From NCBI GenBank assembly GCA_025355995.1, contig JANXYQ010000075.1, positions 1 through 64,000 on the forward strand: a stretch of 64,000 nt of DNA, written 5' to 3'. The translations under genes and the position numbers were made by a program. The notes beneath the pieces were generated by a model. The model was not told the DNA's origin, did not search any database, and saw nothing but the letters and a program-made list of their open reading frames with translations. Shown piece after piece: positions 1-8,042 of this stretch. The first letter of the stretch is position 1. Every line of letters starts with the position of its first letter. The DNA is from Spirochaetaceae bacterium. Its GTDB lineage: Bacteria > Spirochaetota > Spirochaetia > Treponematales > Rectinemataceae.

Positions 1-185
1 TCGAGGGCCCAGGCTCGCGCGCGGTCTTCCAGGCGGCCGCCGTCCGCGGTTTCGTCGACAACTTCAACGCCTTCTCGGAATTCAATCACCGCGGCGAACG
101 ATGGCGCCTCGAATTCGGCGACCGGAACGCGGTGAAGTGGAGCTACGCCCTGAGGCGCCCGACCCGGCCTGGGGAGGCGGCATGA
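1..185 (+). CDS. C-terminal fragment of an unidentified protein
   Basis: A reading frame open from the left edge ends at a TGA at 183-185. Its last ~60 residues read like real protein (a stretch rich in Phe, Asn and Glu, then WRLEFGD and VKWSYALR), whereas the other two forward frames are Arg/Pro-rich. The stop overlaps the ATG of the acyltransferase that follows (ATGA), the coupling style used throughout this window, so the two are probably one operon. The family cannot be recognised from so short a piece. Coding status is likely, function unknown. Confidence 0.5.
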   Translation, partial: EGPGSRAVFQAAAVRGFVDNFNAFSEFNHRGERWRLEFGDRNAVKWSYALRRPTRPGEAA

Positions 186-1072
186 GGGCCGGCGAAGGCC
201 CGGGGCTCTCCGAGCTCCTGCAGGCGGTGTTCCCGGACCTGGCGGGAAACGCCCGACCCGAGACCGTGCGCGACCTGATGGTGGCCGCGGGCTCGATCTA
301 TTACGCGTTCAACTCGCCGGAGCGCAGGAAGATCGAAGCGAGCGTCAGCGACCTCCTCGGCCCGGGCGAGCGCGCGGAGGCGACCACGAGGAAGGTCTTC
401 GCCCATATCCTTGAGCACTACTTCGAGAAGCTGCTGGTCGCGAACAGGTCGCGAGGCTTCATCGACTCCTTCGTGGAGAAAAGGGTGGCCACGCTGGGTC
501 TCGAAAGCCTGGACGCGGCCCTGGCCAGAGGCAGGGGCGCGATCGCGGTCACCGCTCACTGGGGCGCGGTGGAGCTCATTCCCTCCGTCCTACTCCAGCG
601 CGGCTATCCCGTCTCGATCGTGCTCGAGGCGAGGACAGTACGGCTGCGCAAGTCCCTGGAGCGGCTCGCGGCCGGCTCCGGAGTAGAACTCATCATAGCC
701 TCGCGCGGCGACAGGGTCCTCGAGCGGATATTCGAGGCGCTGAGGATCGGGAGGGTGCTCGTGACCCAGGTCGACGAGGTCGATGCCTGGAGACGGCGCA
801 TGTCGAGGACGATCAGGCTTTTCGGGAAGTCCCTCTACTTCGACCACAGCCTCGACTTCATCGCGAAGCGTTCCGGAGCCGCCTCCGTCGGCATATTCTG
901 CCGGCGCTCGCGGGGGCTCCGCTACGAGCTTAGCTGCGAGGAGATCGCGCTCGACCCCGCGGCGGAGGACGTGGCCGTGAAGGCGATGAGGCTCTGGGAG
1001 CGCCGCACGATCGAGGAGCCGGAGCAGTGGTATCAATGGAAGAAGTGGGGCGACATGAAGGTCGAGGCGTAG
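182..1072 (+). CDS. LpxL/HtrB-like lysophospholipid acyltransferase family protein
   Basis: Predicted membrane-associated acyltransferase of 296 residues. The family's HX4E catalytic motif is visible as His126-Trp-Gly-Ala-Val-Glu131. It is followed by the usual region with a conserved Arg-rich helix and a VTQVDE segment, as in late lipid A acyltransferases and related glycolipid acyltransferases. An ATG exists in frame at 101, but it would run far into the preceding gene. The ATG at 182 gives a 4-base ATGA overlap and a normal family length, so I use it. Substrate is open: many spirochaetes lack classical lipid A, so a glycolipid or lysophospholipid acceptor is as likely. A strong terminator follows directly. 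Confidence 0.75.
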   Translation: MRAGEGPGLSELLQAVFPDLAGNARPETVRDLMVAAGSIYYAFNSPERRKIEASVSDLLGPGERAEATTRKVFAHILEHYFEKLLVANRSRGFIDSFVEKRVATLGLESLDAALARGRGAIAVTAHWGAVELIPSVLLQRGYPVSIVLEARTVRLRKSLERLAAGSGVELIIASRGDRVLERIFEALRIGRVLVTQVDEVDAWRRRMSRTIRLFGKSLYFDHSLDFIAKRSGAASVGIFCRRSRGLRYELSCEEIALDPAAEDVAVKAMRLWERRTIEEPEQWYQWKKWGDMKVEA

Positions 1073-1094
1073 GCCTAGGGCGACATGACCGGAA

Positions 1095-1127
1095 GGGCGG
1101 CGCCTTAAGGCGCCGCCCAGTTTTTTT
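1095..1127 (+). terminator. Rho-independent terminator
   Basis: A perfect 10-bp G+C-rich stem (arms 1095-1104 and 1109-1118) with a TTAA loop is followed after two bases by seven T residues at 1121-1127. It lies just after the acyltransferase stop, is oriented for the plus strand, and separates it from the convergent porin gene. On the minus strand there is no T-run, so it acts mainly for the plus-strand operon. Confidence 0.9.
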
Positions 1128-1143
1128 AAATATTTAGCTTGAT

Positions 1144-2280
1144 TTAGAAGTTAGCCTTGACGAGGACGGGAAACTGGAGGTTGGCCTTGTCGCTGTAGTT
1201 CACGCCGGCCATGAGCTCGCCCTTGCCGATCGGGAACACCAGGTCGGCGCCCAGCATCGTCGTGCCGCTCGCGTAGGACGAAAAGACATTGTTCTTGGCC
1301 CCATCGTCGAAGGCGCCGTAGGCGCGCAGCTTGATCTGGGGGATCACGAGATAGGAGACTTCGCCTTCGACATAGGTCGTCGCCTTGGCGCCGCTATTGG
1401 CGGTGAAGCTGAGATCGGCCGAAACGTCGGCCCAGAAGGGGCCGTTGCCGTATTCGACTATCGCGACGGCGCCGTAGTTGGCGTTGTACATGCGGACGGC
1501 GGCGGTAGCGCTCAGGCCCTTGAGGCCGACGTACTGGAAGCCGGCGCTGACGAAGGACTTGGCGAGATCGTCGCTCGCGGAGGCCTCTGTCGAGCTGTAG
1601 AGGCCGAACTGGGAATTGACGATGACCTTCCCGAAGCCGGGCATGAGGTAATAGGCATCGAAGCCGGCGTGGTTGAGGGTCGGCTTGGTGCCGTCCTCGA
1701 CGAAGACGCCGGCGACGCTGAGGCCTTCGACGGGCCAGGCCTGGACGAGGAGCCCCGTCTTGCTGTTCAAGAAGGAATAGCCCTTGTTGACGTACAGCTG
1801 ATCGGTCGCGACCTTGCCGAGATAGATGTTGCCGGTGTTCTCGACGACCTGGTAATCGGCCACGCTTAGGAGGCCGCCCGTAACCTTGATCATGCCGTCG
1901 AGGAGCTTGGCGTAACCCATCGCGTAGGAGATCGCCGGCGGGATCACGGCGGCGGTCACCGGGGCCTTGGCGTTGGCGGCGGCGGTGGTGTCGACAGTGC
2001 CCGAGACGCCATTGAGGAAGAGGTTGGCGATACCGGATGTCGTGCCGCTAGCGTCCGCCTGGAGCCGGGCCTTGAAGCCGAACATGTCGTCGGGAGCCGC
2101 GAAGGAGAGGTTGAGACGGATGCGGTCGTCGAATTTGGATGCGATAGTGCCGTCGGTAGCCACGTTGGTCCGGCCGCCTACCCGGTAGTAGCCGCCAATC
2201 GAGAGCTGGGCGAAGGCGGGGACGAGGCCGAGTGCGAGGGCCGCGCCGACGATGAGCGCGCGAGAGAGTGAATGCTTCAT
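1144..2280 (-). CDS. Outer-membrane porin-like beta-barrel protein
   Basis: A 378-residue exported protein. The N-terminus is a classic signal peptide (Met-Lys-His, hydrophobic core, AFA-Q cleavage site) and is followed by repeated amphipathic strands rich in Gly, Tyr and Ala. It ends in Phe, the usual C-terminal residue of outer-membrane barrels. The ATG at 2280 is chosen because AGGAGG lies five bases upstream; the longer frame from 2319 would add a charged, non-secretory leader. No family name can be given from sequence alone. It is monocistronic and divergent from the EAL-GGDEF gene. A TATAAG hexamer at 2346-2351 (minus strand) could be its -10 box. It is probably a general or solute-specific porin. 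Confidence 0.7.
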   Translation of the reverse strand: MKHSLSRALIVGAALALGLVPAFAQLSIGGYYRVGGRTNVATDGTIASKFDDRIRLNLSFAAPDDMFGFKARLQADASGTTSGIANLFLNGVSGTVDTTAAANAKAPVTAAVIPPAISYAMGYAKLLDGMIKVTGGLLSVADYQVVENTGNIYLGKVATDQLYVNKGYSFLNSKTGLLVQAWPVEGLSVAGVFVEDGTKPTLNHAGFDAYYLMPGFGKVIVNSQFGLYSSTEASASDDLAKSFVSAGFQYVGLKGLSATAAVRMYNANYGAVAIVEYGNGPFWADVSADLSFTANSGAKATTYVEGEVSYLVIPQIKLRAYGAFDDGAKNNVFSSYASGTTMLGADLVFPIGKGELMAGVNYSDKANLQFPVLVKANF

Positions 2281-2425
2281 TGGATCCTCCTGATCTGTCT
2301 TGCGTGCGATTCGAACCACCCGCAGGATGACAGGGATCCATTCGCCTTATATTCGGATGGCGTTAGATTTTCGAATCGAATTAATAAAAAGCCGTTAATC
2401 GGATAATTTCCGGGGAAAGCCGGTT

Positions 2426-2457
2426 GAACCAATACCTAACGGTATCCTTACGAGAAT
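2426..2457 (+). promoter_or_regulatory. Pho-box-like repeats and GAGAAT -10 upstream of EAL-GGDEF gene
   Basis: Three half-sites (GAAC 2426, TAAC 2437, TTAC 2448) are spaced exactly 11 bp apart. A GAGAAT hexamer at 2452-2457 follows the middle repeat by 11 bp. The arrangement matches activator boxes of OmpR/PhoB-type regulators, where the direct repeats replace the -35 element. The same layout recurs at other genes in this window. A start near 2464 would leave a leader of about 50 nt. The regulator's identity is inferred, not shown. Confidence 0.5.
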
Positions 2458-2512
2458 CTGCCGTCGACGGCCCCATCTTTTCGCGGGGAAATACCCGAGG
2501 AGCGCGACGACG

Positions 2513-4345
2513 ATGACCGATACCTGGGAGACCGCCCTCAAAGCCTTTCGCTTCGCCTTCCAGCCCATAGCCCGGTCCTCGGACGGACGGGCCTACGGCT
2601 ACGAAGCCCTGCTGCGCGGATATAAGGAAGCCGGATTCCACGGAATCGCCTCCGTATTCGACTGCGCCTACATCGACGGCGTGCTCCTCGAGCTCGACGA
2701 GGGCCTACGCGCGAAAGCCTTCGCGGATTTCGTCGATCGGGCGCCGGAGGGGACCAAGCTCTTCTACAACATCGATAACCGATTTTTCAGGTCGACCGAT
2801 CGCGCGATGGGCGCCATGGCGAGGCAGGCCGAGCGCCTCGGCCTGCCGGCGTCGCGCATAGTCCTGGAGATCTCCGAGCGCCACGAGCTCGAAGGCGATA
2901 TCGGGTTCGAGAGGGCGATCTCGCAATGCCGCGCGGCCGGCTTCCGCATCGCGATCGACGATTTCGGCTCGGGCTTCGCGGGATTGAAGCTCCTCCATAT
3001 ATCCGAGCCGGATATCATCAAGATCGATCGCCATTTCATCGCCGGCTCGGGCGATGAGCCGCGCAAGGCAGCCTTCCTGGAGAAGATCGTCGGCATGGCC
3101 CACCTGATGGGCGTCCCCGTCGTGGCGGAGGGCGTAGAGATTGAGTCGGAGCTCGGCGTCTGCGTGGAGGCGGGCTGCGACATGATCCAGGGTTTTCTCC
3201 TGGCGAGGCCCGAGCGCAGCCAGGACGGCTTCAAGCCGGCCTTCCCGGTGCTCGCCCTCACCAAGGCCGAGGCGCGCCGCGGCCGCGCGAAGGCAGCCTC
3301 TATCGCCCAATCCAGGGTGCGCCACGTCGAGCCGGTCCGCGCCTCCTGCGCCTTCATCGAAGTCCTCGACCGATTCCGGAAGGAGCCGGGGCTCGACATC
3401 CTGCCGGTCGTCGACGACTCCGACGAGCCGGTCGGCGTCTACCTCGAGCGCGATTTCCGCCAATACGTCTATTCGCCCTTCGGCATCGCCATCCTTGGGC
3501 ATCTGGGCGCCGGGACCGGCGCCGCCACCTTCCTGCGCAAGGCACCGATCGCGTCGTCGACCTTCGATCTCGCGCGGGTCCTCGAGGTCTTCGGCTCCAT
3601 GCCCGCCTCGGGCGGCGTCGTCCTGACCCGCGACTCCCGCTACGCGGGCCTCCTGCCCGCGGCGGAGCTGCTGTCTCTCATCGCCGAGAGGGAGCTCTCC
3701 GAGGCTCGCGACCAGAATCCCCTCACGCGCCTGCCGGGCAACCTGCGGGTCGCGGAGGTGATCGCCGAGCGCATGGCCGATACGGCGCGGGGCCGAGCCT
3801 TCACCTACTTCGATTTCGACGATTTCAAGCCCTTCAACGACCGGTACGGCTTCCGCCTCGGGGACAGGGTCATCCAGCTCTTCGCCGACATCTTGAGGTC
3901 CATCTTCACCCGATCGAACGCCTTCGTGGGGCACCTAGGAGGCGATGACTTTTTCGCCTTCTCGTACGCGGACTCGGTCGAGCTGGCTCTCGCTCCCGTG
4001 TCCGAGGCCTCGAAGCGATTCCGCCACGAGGCCGCCTCGTTCTATTCGGCGGAGGACAGGAACCGCGGCTGGATACTCGGGCGCGACCGCTCCGGCGAAG
4101 AGAGGAAGATGCCCCTCATAGGCGTCAGCGCCGCCGTAGCCTTCATGGACGAAGGCATCCGCCTCGACGCTGAATCCCTCTCCGACGCCCTCGCGCTGCT
4201 CAAGAAGGAGGCGAAGCTCGCCCCTTCGCATAGCTCGTCTCGGGTTTTCTCGAAGACGGAGGGCGAAAGCTGCCTGGAGAGGACGGGAGTCGGGGGCTCG
4301 GGTCCCGCCTTCGCGGTCTTCGCGCCCGCCCTGCGCGCCTTCTAA
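2513..4345 (+). CDS. EAL-CBS-GGDEF cyclic-di-GMP signalling protein
   Basis: A 610-residue cytosolic protein with an N-terminal EAL phosphodiesterase domain (about 1-240), a paired CBS-like regulatory region (about 245-385) and a C-terminal GGDEF domain (about 400-575). The EAL motifs look intact: YEALLRG, YNIDN, LEISER, DDFGSG, IIKIDRHF, AEGVE and QGFLLARP. The GGDEF signature reads LGGDDFF, with Asp in place of the Glu, so cyclase activity is uncertain and the domain may bind or sense nucleotide. There are no membrane segments. The likely main activity is c-di-GMP hydrolysis gated by nucleotide binding at the CBS pair. It is preceded by 11-bp-spaced repeats, which suggests joint control with the phosphate-related genes. 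Confidence 0.85.
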   Translation: MTDTWETALKAFRFAFQPIARSSDGRAYGYEALLRGYKEAGFHGIASVFDCAYIDGVLLELDEGLRAKAFADFVDRAPEGTKLFYNIDNRFFRSTDRAMGAMARQAERLGLPASRIVLEISERHELEGDIGFERAISQCRAAGFRIAIDDFGSGFAGLKLLHISEPDIIKIDRHFIAGSGDEPRKAAFLEKIVGMAHLMGVPVVAEGVEIESELGVCVEAGCDMIQGFLLARPERSQDGFKPAFPVLALTKAEARRGRAKAASIAQSRVRHVEPVRASCAFIEVLDRFRKEPGLDILPVVDDSDEPVGVYLERDFRQYVYSPFGIAILGHLGAGTGAATFLRKAPIASSTFDLARVLEVFGSMPASGGVVLTRDSRYAGLLPAAELLSLIAERELSEARDQNPLTRLPGNLRVAEVIAERMADTARGRAFTYFDFDDFKPFNDRYGFRLGDRVIQLFADILRSIFTRSNAFVGHLGGDDFFAFSYADSVELALAPVSEASKRFRHEAASFYSAEDRNRGWILGRDRSGEERKMPLIGVSAAVAFMDEGIRLDAESLSDALALLKKEAKLAPSHSSSRVFSKTEGESCLERTGVGGSGPAFAVFAPALRAF

Positions 4346-4353
4346 TGCTGAAT

Positions 4354-4392
4354 TGACCGGGACTTAACCGGGAATTAACGCCGGTCGAGAAT
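4354..4392 (+). promoter_or_regulatory. Pho-box-like triple repeat and -10 upstream of phosphoesterase operon
   Basis: TGAC at 4354, TAAC at 4365 and TAAC at 4376 form three half-sites spaced 11 bp apart; the first two 11-mers share a CCGGGA core. GAGAAT at 4387-4392 would be the -10. A start near 4399 leaves only about six untranslated bases before the ATG at 4406. This is the clearest of the series. Confidence 0.55.
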
Positions 4393-4405
4393 CCTATCCC
4401 GCAGG

Positions 4406-5383
4406 ATGAAGAAGCGAAAGATGGCGATACTGTCCTCGTCGATGGCCGACATCGCGGCGCATAGCCCCTTCGAGGCCCTCGGGCCCGAGTCGCATTACGT
4501 CATCGCCGCGGACCTGCGCATGGGGGACGGCGGCAAGAAGGACGAGCTCGAGGGAGCGAGGAAGGCCGTCTTCTCCGTGCTCGGCCGCTGGTACCTGCCC
4601 CGCGGCTACACCCTCGTCCTGAACGGCGACGTCGAGGACCTCCGCGACTTTTGGCTCAAGGATATACTCGCAGCCTGGCCCAAGATGTACGCCCTCTTCG
4701 ACGCCTTCTCGGAGGGCGGCCGATTGCGCAAGATCGTCGGGGAGCGGGACCTCGCCCTCCTGCGCCTCGGCTCCTACCCCTATGAGCTCTCCCACGGCCT
4801 CAGGCTGGACGGGCCCAAGAACTCGATCCTCCTGCTGCACGGCCATCAGGCCTCGCCCCCCTATGCGGGGCGCGACTACCTGTCGGACTACATGCAGCGC
4901 TATCTCCACAGGGCGATGAGGCGCGAGCGGCGCCTCCCGGAGGACGACAAGCGAGAGCGCTACAAGACGGAGCAGCGCCTCTACCGCTCGGCCTCCCGTC
5001 TCGGGATAGTGGCGATAGAAGGGCATACGAGGCGGCCCCTCTTCGAATCCCTCACGAAGAGGGAAATCGTACGGGCCGAGATCGATAGGCTCCTAGGCGA
5101 GGCCCCCGGCCCCAGGCCGCCCAGCCTCTTCTGCCCGGGCCGGATACTGGGCGCCAAGGGACTGCGCCTCCTCGAGATCGAGGGTGACTCCCTCCGCTCG
5201 GTGCGCTGGGGCCGGGCGGAGAAGAAGAAGTCCTCGCGCCGGACCGTGGTATCCCCCGGCTTCTCCGACGTCCAGCCGGATTTCCTCGAGGGGACGCCTT
5301 ACGCGCGCTTCGAGCTGCGCTCCGCGTCGATCTCCGGCCTCCTCGATAGAGTCGATCGATTCGCCAACAAGGGAGACGAATGA
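4406..5383 (+). CDS. Degenerate calcineurin-like phosphoesterase paralogue (likely pseudoenzyme)
   Basis: A 325-residue tandem paralogue of the next gene, alignable over nearly its whole length. Metal-binding residues of the calcineurin fold have been replaced. The DLH of block 1 is Asp36-Leu-Arg38. The GNHD block reads Gly112-Glu-Arg-Asp115. The last His of the GHTHR block is Arg (GHTRR). The GDVEDL and HGHQAS blocks remain. Loss of these ligands argues against a normal two-metal centre, while the intact frame and coupling to the active copy argue for a retained structural or regulatory role, perhaps as a heterodimer partner. Its stop overlaps the next start (ATGA). Confidence 0.75.
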   Translation: MKKRKMAILSSSMADIAAHSPFEALGPESHYVIAADLRMGDGGKKDELEGARKAVFSVLGRWYLPRGYTLVLNGDVEDLRDFWLKDILAAWPKMYALFDAFSEGGRLRKIVGERDLALLRLGSYPYELSHGLRLDGPKNSILLLHGHQASPPYAGRDYLSDYMQRYLHRAMRRERRLPEDDKRERYKTEQRLYRSASRLGIVAIEGHTRRPLFESLTKREIVRAEIDRLLGEAPGPRPPSLFCPGRILGAKGLRLLEIEGDSLRSVRWGRAEKKKSSRRTVVSPGFSDVQPDFLEGTPYARFELRSASISGLLDRVDRFANKGDE

Positions 5384-6447
5384 TGAACTTCTCCGATTTC
5401 CTCGGCGGATTCCGGGAATTCCTGGAAGCCAGCCCCGTCCTTCGGATCGAGGACGGCGAGCGTTACGTGTTCATGAGCGACCTGCACATGGGCGACGGCG
5501 GGGACAGCGACGACCTCCAGCCCAACCGCGAGCTCGCGTCGACCGTCCTCGCCCGCTGGTACCTCGAGAGGGGTTATACGCTTATCCTCGGCGGCGACAT
5601 CGAGGACCTGCAAAAATTCAAGGCCGGCCCGATACGGAGAGCCTGGGGCGGGCTCTACGAGATTTTCGACGCCTTCGCCGCACGCGGCGCGCTCTGGAAG
5701 CTCGTGGGCAACCATGACCTCGCCCTCCTCCGGGAGAAGGAGCGCCGCTACCCGCTCCATCACGGCCTCGTGCTCGAGCGGAACGGGCGCAGGATATTCT
5801 GCTTCCACGGCCACCAGGCGTCCAGACTCTTCGCAAAATACATGTATATCAGCGATTTTGTCGTGCGCTATCTCTCGAAGCCCATGAAATACAAGAACGC
5901 GAGCATCTCGAGCGACTCGCGGCAGCGCTTCAAAGCAGAGCGCCGCATCTACCGGGCGTCCAAGAGGCTCGCCCTCGTCTCGATCTGCGGTCACACGCAC
6001 AGGCCCCTCTTCGAGTCCCTCTCGAAGTATGACAGCCTGCGCTGGTCAATAGAGGAGCTCCTGCGCGAGTACCCTGGCGCCTCCCCGGACCGCAAGGCGA
6101 GGATAGCGCAGCTCGTGGACCTGTACAGCAAGGAGTGCTCGCGCCTCGGAAAGGCGGAGCTCCGCTGGGGGCTCTCGAAGAGCCTGTACGAGGAGAAGTC
6201 CCTCCTCATACCCTGCGTCTTCAACTCCGGCTGCGCGACGGGGAAGCACGGCATGACCGCCATCGAGATCGAGGGAGGCCGAATCGGCCTCGTTCACTGG
6301 GCGAGGGAAGGCAGCGCCAGGCCCTACCTCCTCGAGGAGGCCCTGATGAAGGACTCGATAGACGGGACCGCCTTCTCGCGGTATCTGCTCAAGCAGGCCG
6401 ACCTGGATTACGTGTTCGCGCGCATCGATCTGCTGGGGAAGGAGTGA
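5380..6447 (+). CDS. Calcineurin-like metallophosphoesterase
   Basis: A 355-residue cytosolic metallophosphoesterase with all canonical blocks: SDLHMGD (Asp34, His36), GGDIED, VGNHDLALL, FHGHQAS and ICGHTHRP. This pattern fits a two-metal hydrolase distantly like LpxH/YfcE-type enzymes, but the substrate cannot be read from sequence. It is longer than LpxH because of an insert of about 60 residues with a CNSGCATGKHG segment after the GHTH block. It is co-transcribed with its degenerate paralogue upstream and a DedA protein downstream, behind a Pho-like promoter. That context makes a phospholipid or sugar-phosphate diester/monoester substrate plausible. Confidence 0.8.
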   Translation: MMNFSDFLGGFREFLEASPVLRIEDGERYVFMSDLHMGDGGDSDDLQPNRELASTVLARWYLERGYTLILGGDIEDLQKFKAGPIRRAWGGLYEIFDAFAARGALWKLVGNHDLALLREKERRYPLHHGLVLERNGRRIFCFHGHQASRLFAKYMYISDFVVRYLSKPMKYKNASISSDSRQRFKAERRIYRASKRLALVSICGHTHRPLFESLSKYDSLRWSIEELLREYPGASPDRKARIAQLVDLYSKECSRLGKAELRWGLSKSLYEEKSLLIPCVFNSGCATGKHGMTAIEIEGGRIGLVHWAREGSARPYLLEEALMKDSIDGTAFSRYLLKQADLDYVFARIDLLGKE

Positions 6448-6452
6448 AGGCC

Positions 6453-7100
6453 ATGCCCCCACACGCGAACTCCCTGCTCGGGCTGCTCCCTCCCTTCATC
6501 GCCGACTACCCCTTGCCCTGCGCCTTCTTGTTCCTCATGGTCTTCGGCTTCACCACCCCGATCTGCGAGGAAATCGCGCTGGCCCTCGTGGGCGCCACGA
6601 TGAGCGCCACCGGGACGAGCCTGCCCCTGGCCATCGCCCTCGCCCTCGTCGCCCTCCTCATCCAGGACTCGGCGGGCTTCCATCTCGCCCGGGCCTTCGG
6701 CTCCAAAATCATCAGGCACAGGCTACTGGCCCGGATCTTCAAGCCGAGGGGCATCGAGGCGGCGGAGCGCTATATCTCGCGCCGCGGTCCCATCGTCGTC
6801 TTCGCGTCCCGCTTCGTCGTCGGGATGCGGTCGGGCGCCATCTACGGATCGGGGCTCCTCGGCATGAGCTGGAAGCGCTTCATCCTATTCGACTCCCTCG
6901 CGGCAGTCATCATGGTCCCCGCCTGGCTCTTCGCCGGCTATTCGCTCGGCGCTAGCTTCGACTCCGCGGCGGGCCGATTGGGAGCCCTGCTCGGCGTCGT
7001 CGGCCCGGCGGCCGCCGTCGTCGGATCCATCCTCGTCTTTCTCGGAGTCAGGGCCGATCGGTCCAGGCTCGAGGCCGAGCTTATCCCGACCCCGATGTGA
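6453..7100 (+). CDS. DedA/VTT-domain membrane protein
   Basis: A 215-residue integral membrane protein of the DedA (SNARE-associated/VTT) family, which includes undecaprenyl-phosphate and phosphatidyl flippases. Visible family features are the TPICEEIAL entry segment, the central FGSKIIRHR loop and the FASRFVVGMRSGAIYGSGLLGM region, with its conserved Arg and small residues, followed by two hydrophobic helices. AAGGAG at 6439-6444 sits eight bases before the ATG at 6453, which sets the start. It follows the phosphoesterase by five bases, so it is the third gene of that operon. Its 3' end overlaps the convergent ATPase gene by 20 bp. Confidence 0.8.
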   Translation: MPPHANSLLGLLPPFIADYPLPCAFLFLMVFGFTTPICEEIALALVGATMSATGTSLPLAIALALVALLIQDSAGFHLARAFGSKIIRHRLLARIFKPRGIEAAERYISRRGPIVVFASRFVVGMRSGAIYGSGLLGMSWKRFILFDSLAAVIMVPAWLFAGYSLGASFDSAAGRLGALLGVVGPAAAVVGSILVFLGVRADRSRLEAELIPTPM

Positions 7101-7614
7101 ACCAGCGCACGACTCCCACCTTGTTCCTGGCCCCGTTGAAGATCATGCCGCCGTTCCAGTACTCGAGGGCGGCGATGAGGCTGTTGCCGCCGTCGGTCTC
7201 GTCGCTCCCGGGCCCGCGGTAGCTCGCGAGGGCCAGGAATGCGTCGAAGTCCTCCTCGAACAGGGCCGTCTGCCTTTTCCTGAAGAAGTCGTTCCACTCG
7301 TCCAGCAGGACGAAGCCCTCGCCCTCGTCCTCCACGATGAACCGCGCGCGCTTGCGCAGGTCGTACCAGACCCGCAGGCGCTTGGCGGGGTCGTTGCGGT
7401 TGCCGTGCTTGATCCCGTTCTTGATGATCTCGGAGAGCTGCTGCTCGAGGAGATTGCCCTCCTGGAAGGCTTCGGGGCAATCGGCGAGGATCAGCGCGGT
7501 GAACTCGCGGATCTTGGAGAAGTCGCTGGGGAATACGACGTATCGCATGCCCTGGGCGTCGAAGAGCTCGTTGCGCTCGTCGACTATCAGCTTCCTGACG
7601 ATCAGCCGCTTCAT
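7081..7614 (-). CDS. Anti-sigma-factor-type ATP-binding (HATPase) protein
   Basis: A 177-residue GHKL-fold protein, probably a serine kinase of the RsbW/SpoIIAB type or a related HATPase regulator. The N box is QQLSEIIKNGIKHGN, and DEGEGF is the G1-like box. The rest, including WNDFF and GGNSLIAALEYW, is less typical, so this is a divergent member. It is translationally coupled to the STAS gene (ATGA overlap at 7611-7614) and divergent from a PP2C phosphatase, which completes a partner-switching set: antagonist, kinase, phosphatase. No sigma factor is adjacent, so the output partner is unknown. A start further upstream would run through the STAS gene and is rejected. Confidence 0.75.
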   Translation of the reverse strand: MKRLIVRKLIVDERNELFDAQGMRYVVFPSDFSKIREFTALILADCPEAFQEGNLLEQQLSEIIKNGIKHGNRNDPAKRLRVWYDLRKRARFIVEDEGEGFVLLDEWNDFFRKRQTALFEEDFDAFLALASYRGPGSDETDGGNSLIAALEYWNGGMIFNGARNKVGVVRWFTSGSG

Positions 7615-7928
7615 GGCCGCGCCTCCTCTCGCATGAGGAGTATGATGTTCGACATCTTGAGTACCTTCCTCGGCGAGCCGTCGATCCCGCGGAAACGGAG
7701 CTCGCAGCCCCGCCTCTTGCCTTCCTGGAGGATCCTGATGAGGGCTCCGACGCCCGTGCTGTCTAGGTAGGCGACCTCGGTGAGGTCGAAGCGGAGCCTC
7801 GCGGCCCCGCCCGCGATGCGCGACAGCATCGCCTTCGCGAAGTCCGGCGCCGAATACAGGTCGCAGTCGCCCTTCATCGTGACGTTCTCGAAACCGCCCT
7901 GGTCGCGGGCGCCGATCATCCATTCCAT
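7611..7928 (-). CDS. STAS-domain anti-sigma factor antagonist
   Basis: A 105-residue single STAS domain. The phosphorylatable serine lies in the canonical YLDSTGVGALIR motif, preceded by the LRFDLTEVAYLD strand. As in RsbV/SpoIIAA proteins, phosphorylation by the downstream HATPase protein would release the kinase's target, and the PP2C phosphatase divergently encoded from 8043 would reverse it. It is the first gene of a two-gene minus-strand operon. Confidence 0.85.
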   Translation of the reverse strand: MEWMIGARDQGGFENVTMKGDCDLYSAPDFAKAMLSRIAGGAARLRFDLTEVAYLDSTGVGALIRILQEGKRRGCELRFRGIDGSPRKVLKMSNIILLMREEARP

Positions 7929-8003
7929 GCTTTTCGATGTAGCCGATGGGGGCGGCGCATGGCAAGCGCCGGGAAAGAAAAACGCGGATATCTCACGCGG
8001 GAT

Positions 8004-8034
8004 TAACGCGATCGTAACGCGGCGGGCCGAGAAT
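8004..8034 (+). promoter_or_regulatory. Pho-box-like repeats and -10 upstream of CBS-PP2C gene
   Basis: TAAC at 8004 and 8015 are 11 bp apart, with a weaker TCAC a further 11 bp upstream (7993). GAGAAT at 8029-8034 follows the second repeat by 10 bp. Only eight bases separate the -10 from the ATG at 8043 and no Shine-Dalgarno sequence is present, so the transcript is probably leaderless. Confidence 0.5.
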
Positions 8035-8042
8035 GCCGAACG

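Noticed and set aside
2346-2397. Possible Pho-like repeats upstream of the porin on the minus strand
   Set aside because: TAAC-like words occur at 2394-2397 and 2362-2365 but are 32 bp apart and no intermediate copy lies in 11-bp phase, so the pattern does not match the other sites.
2705-3934. A 409-codon minus-strand frame opposite the EAL-GGDEF gene
   Set aside because: Low-complexity composition and full overlap with a well-supported domain protein on the plus strand; typical G+C-rich shadow.
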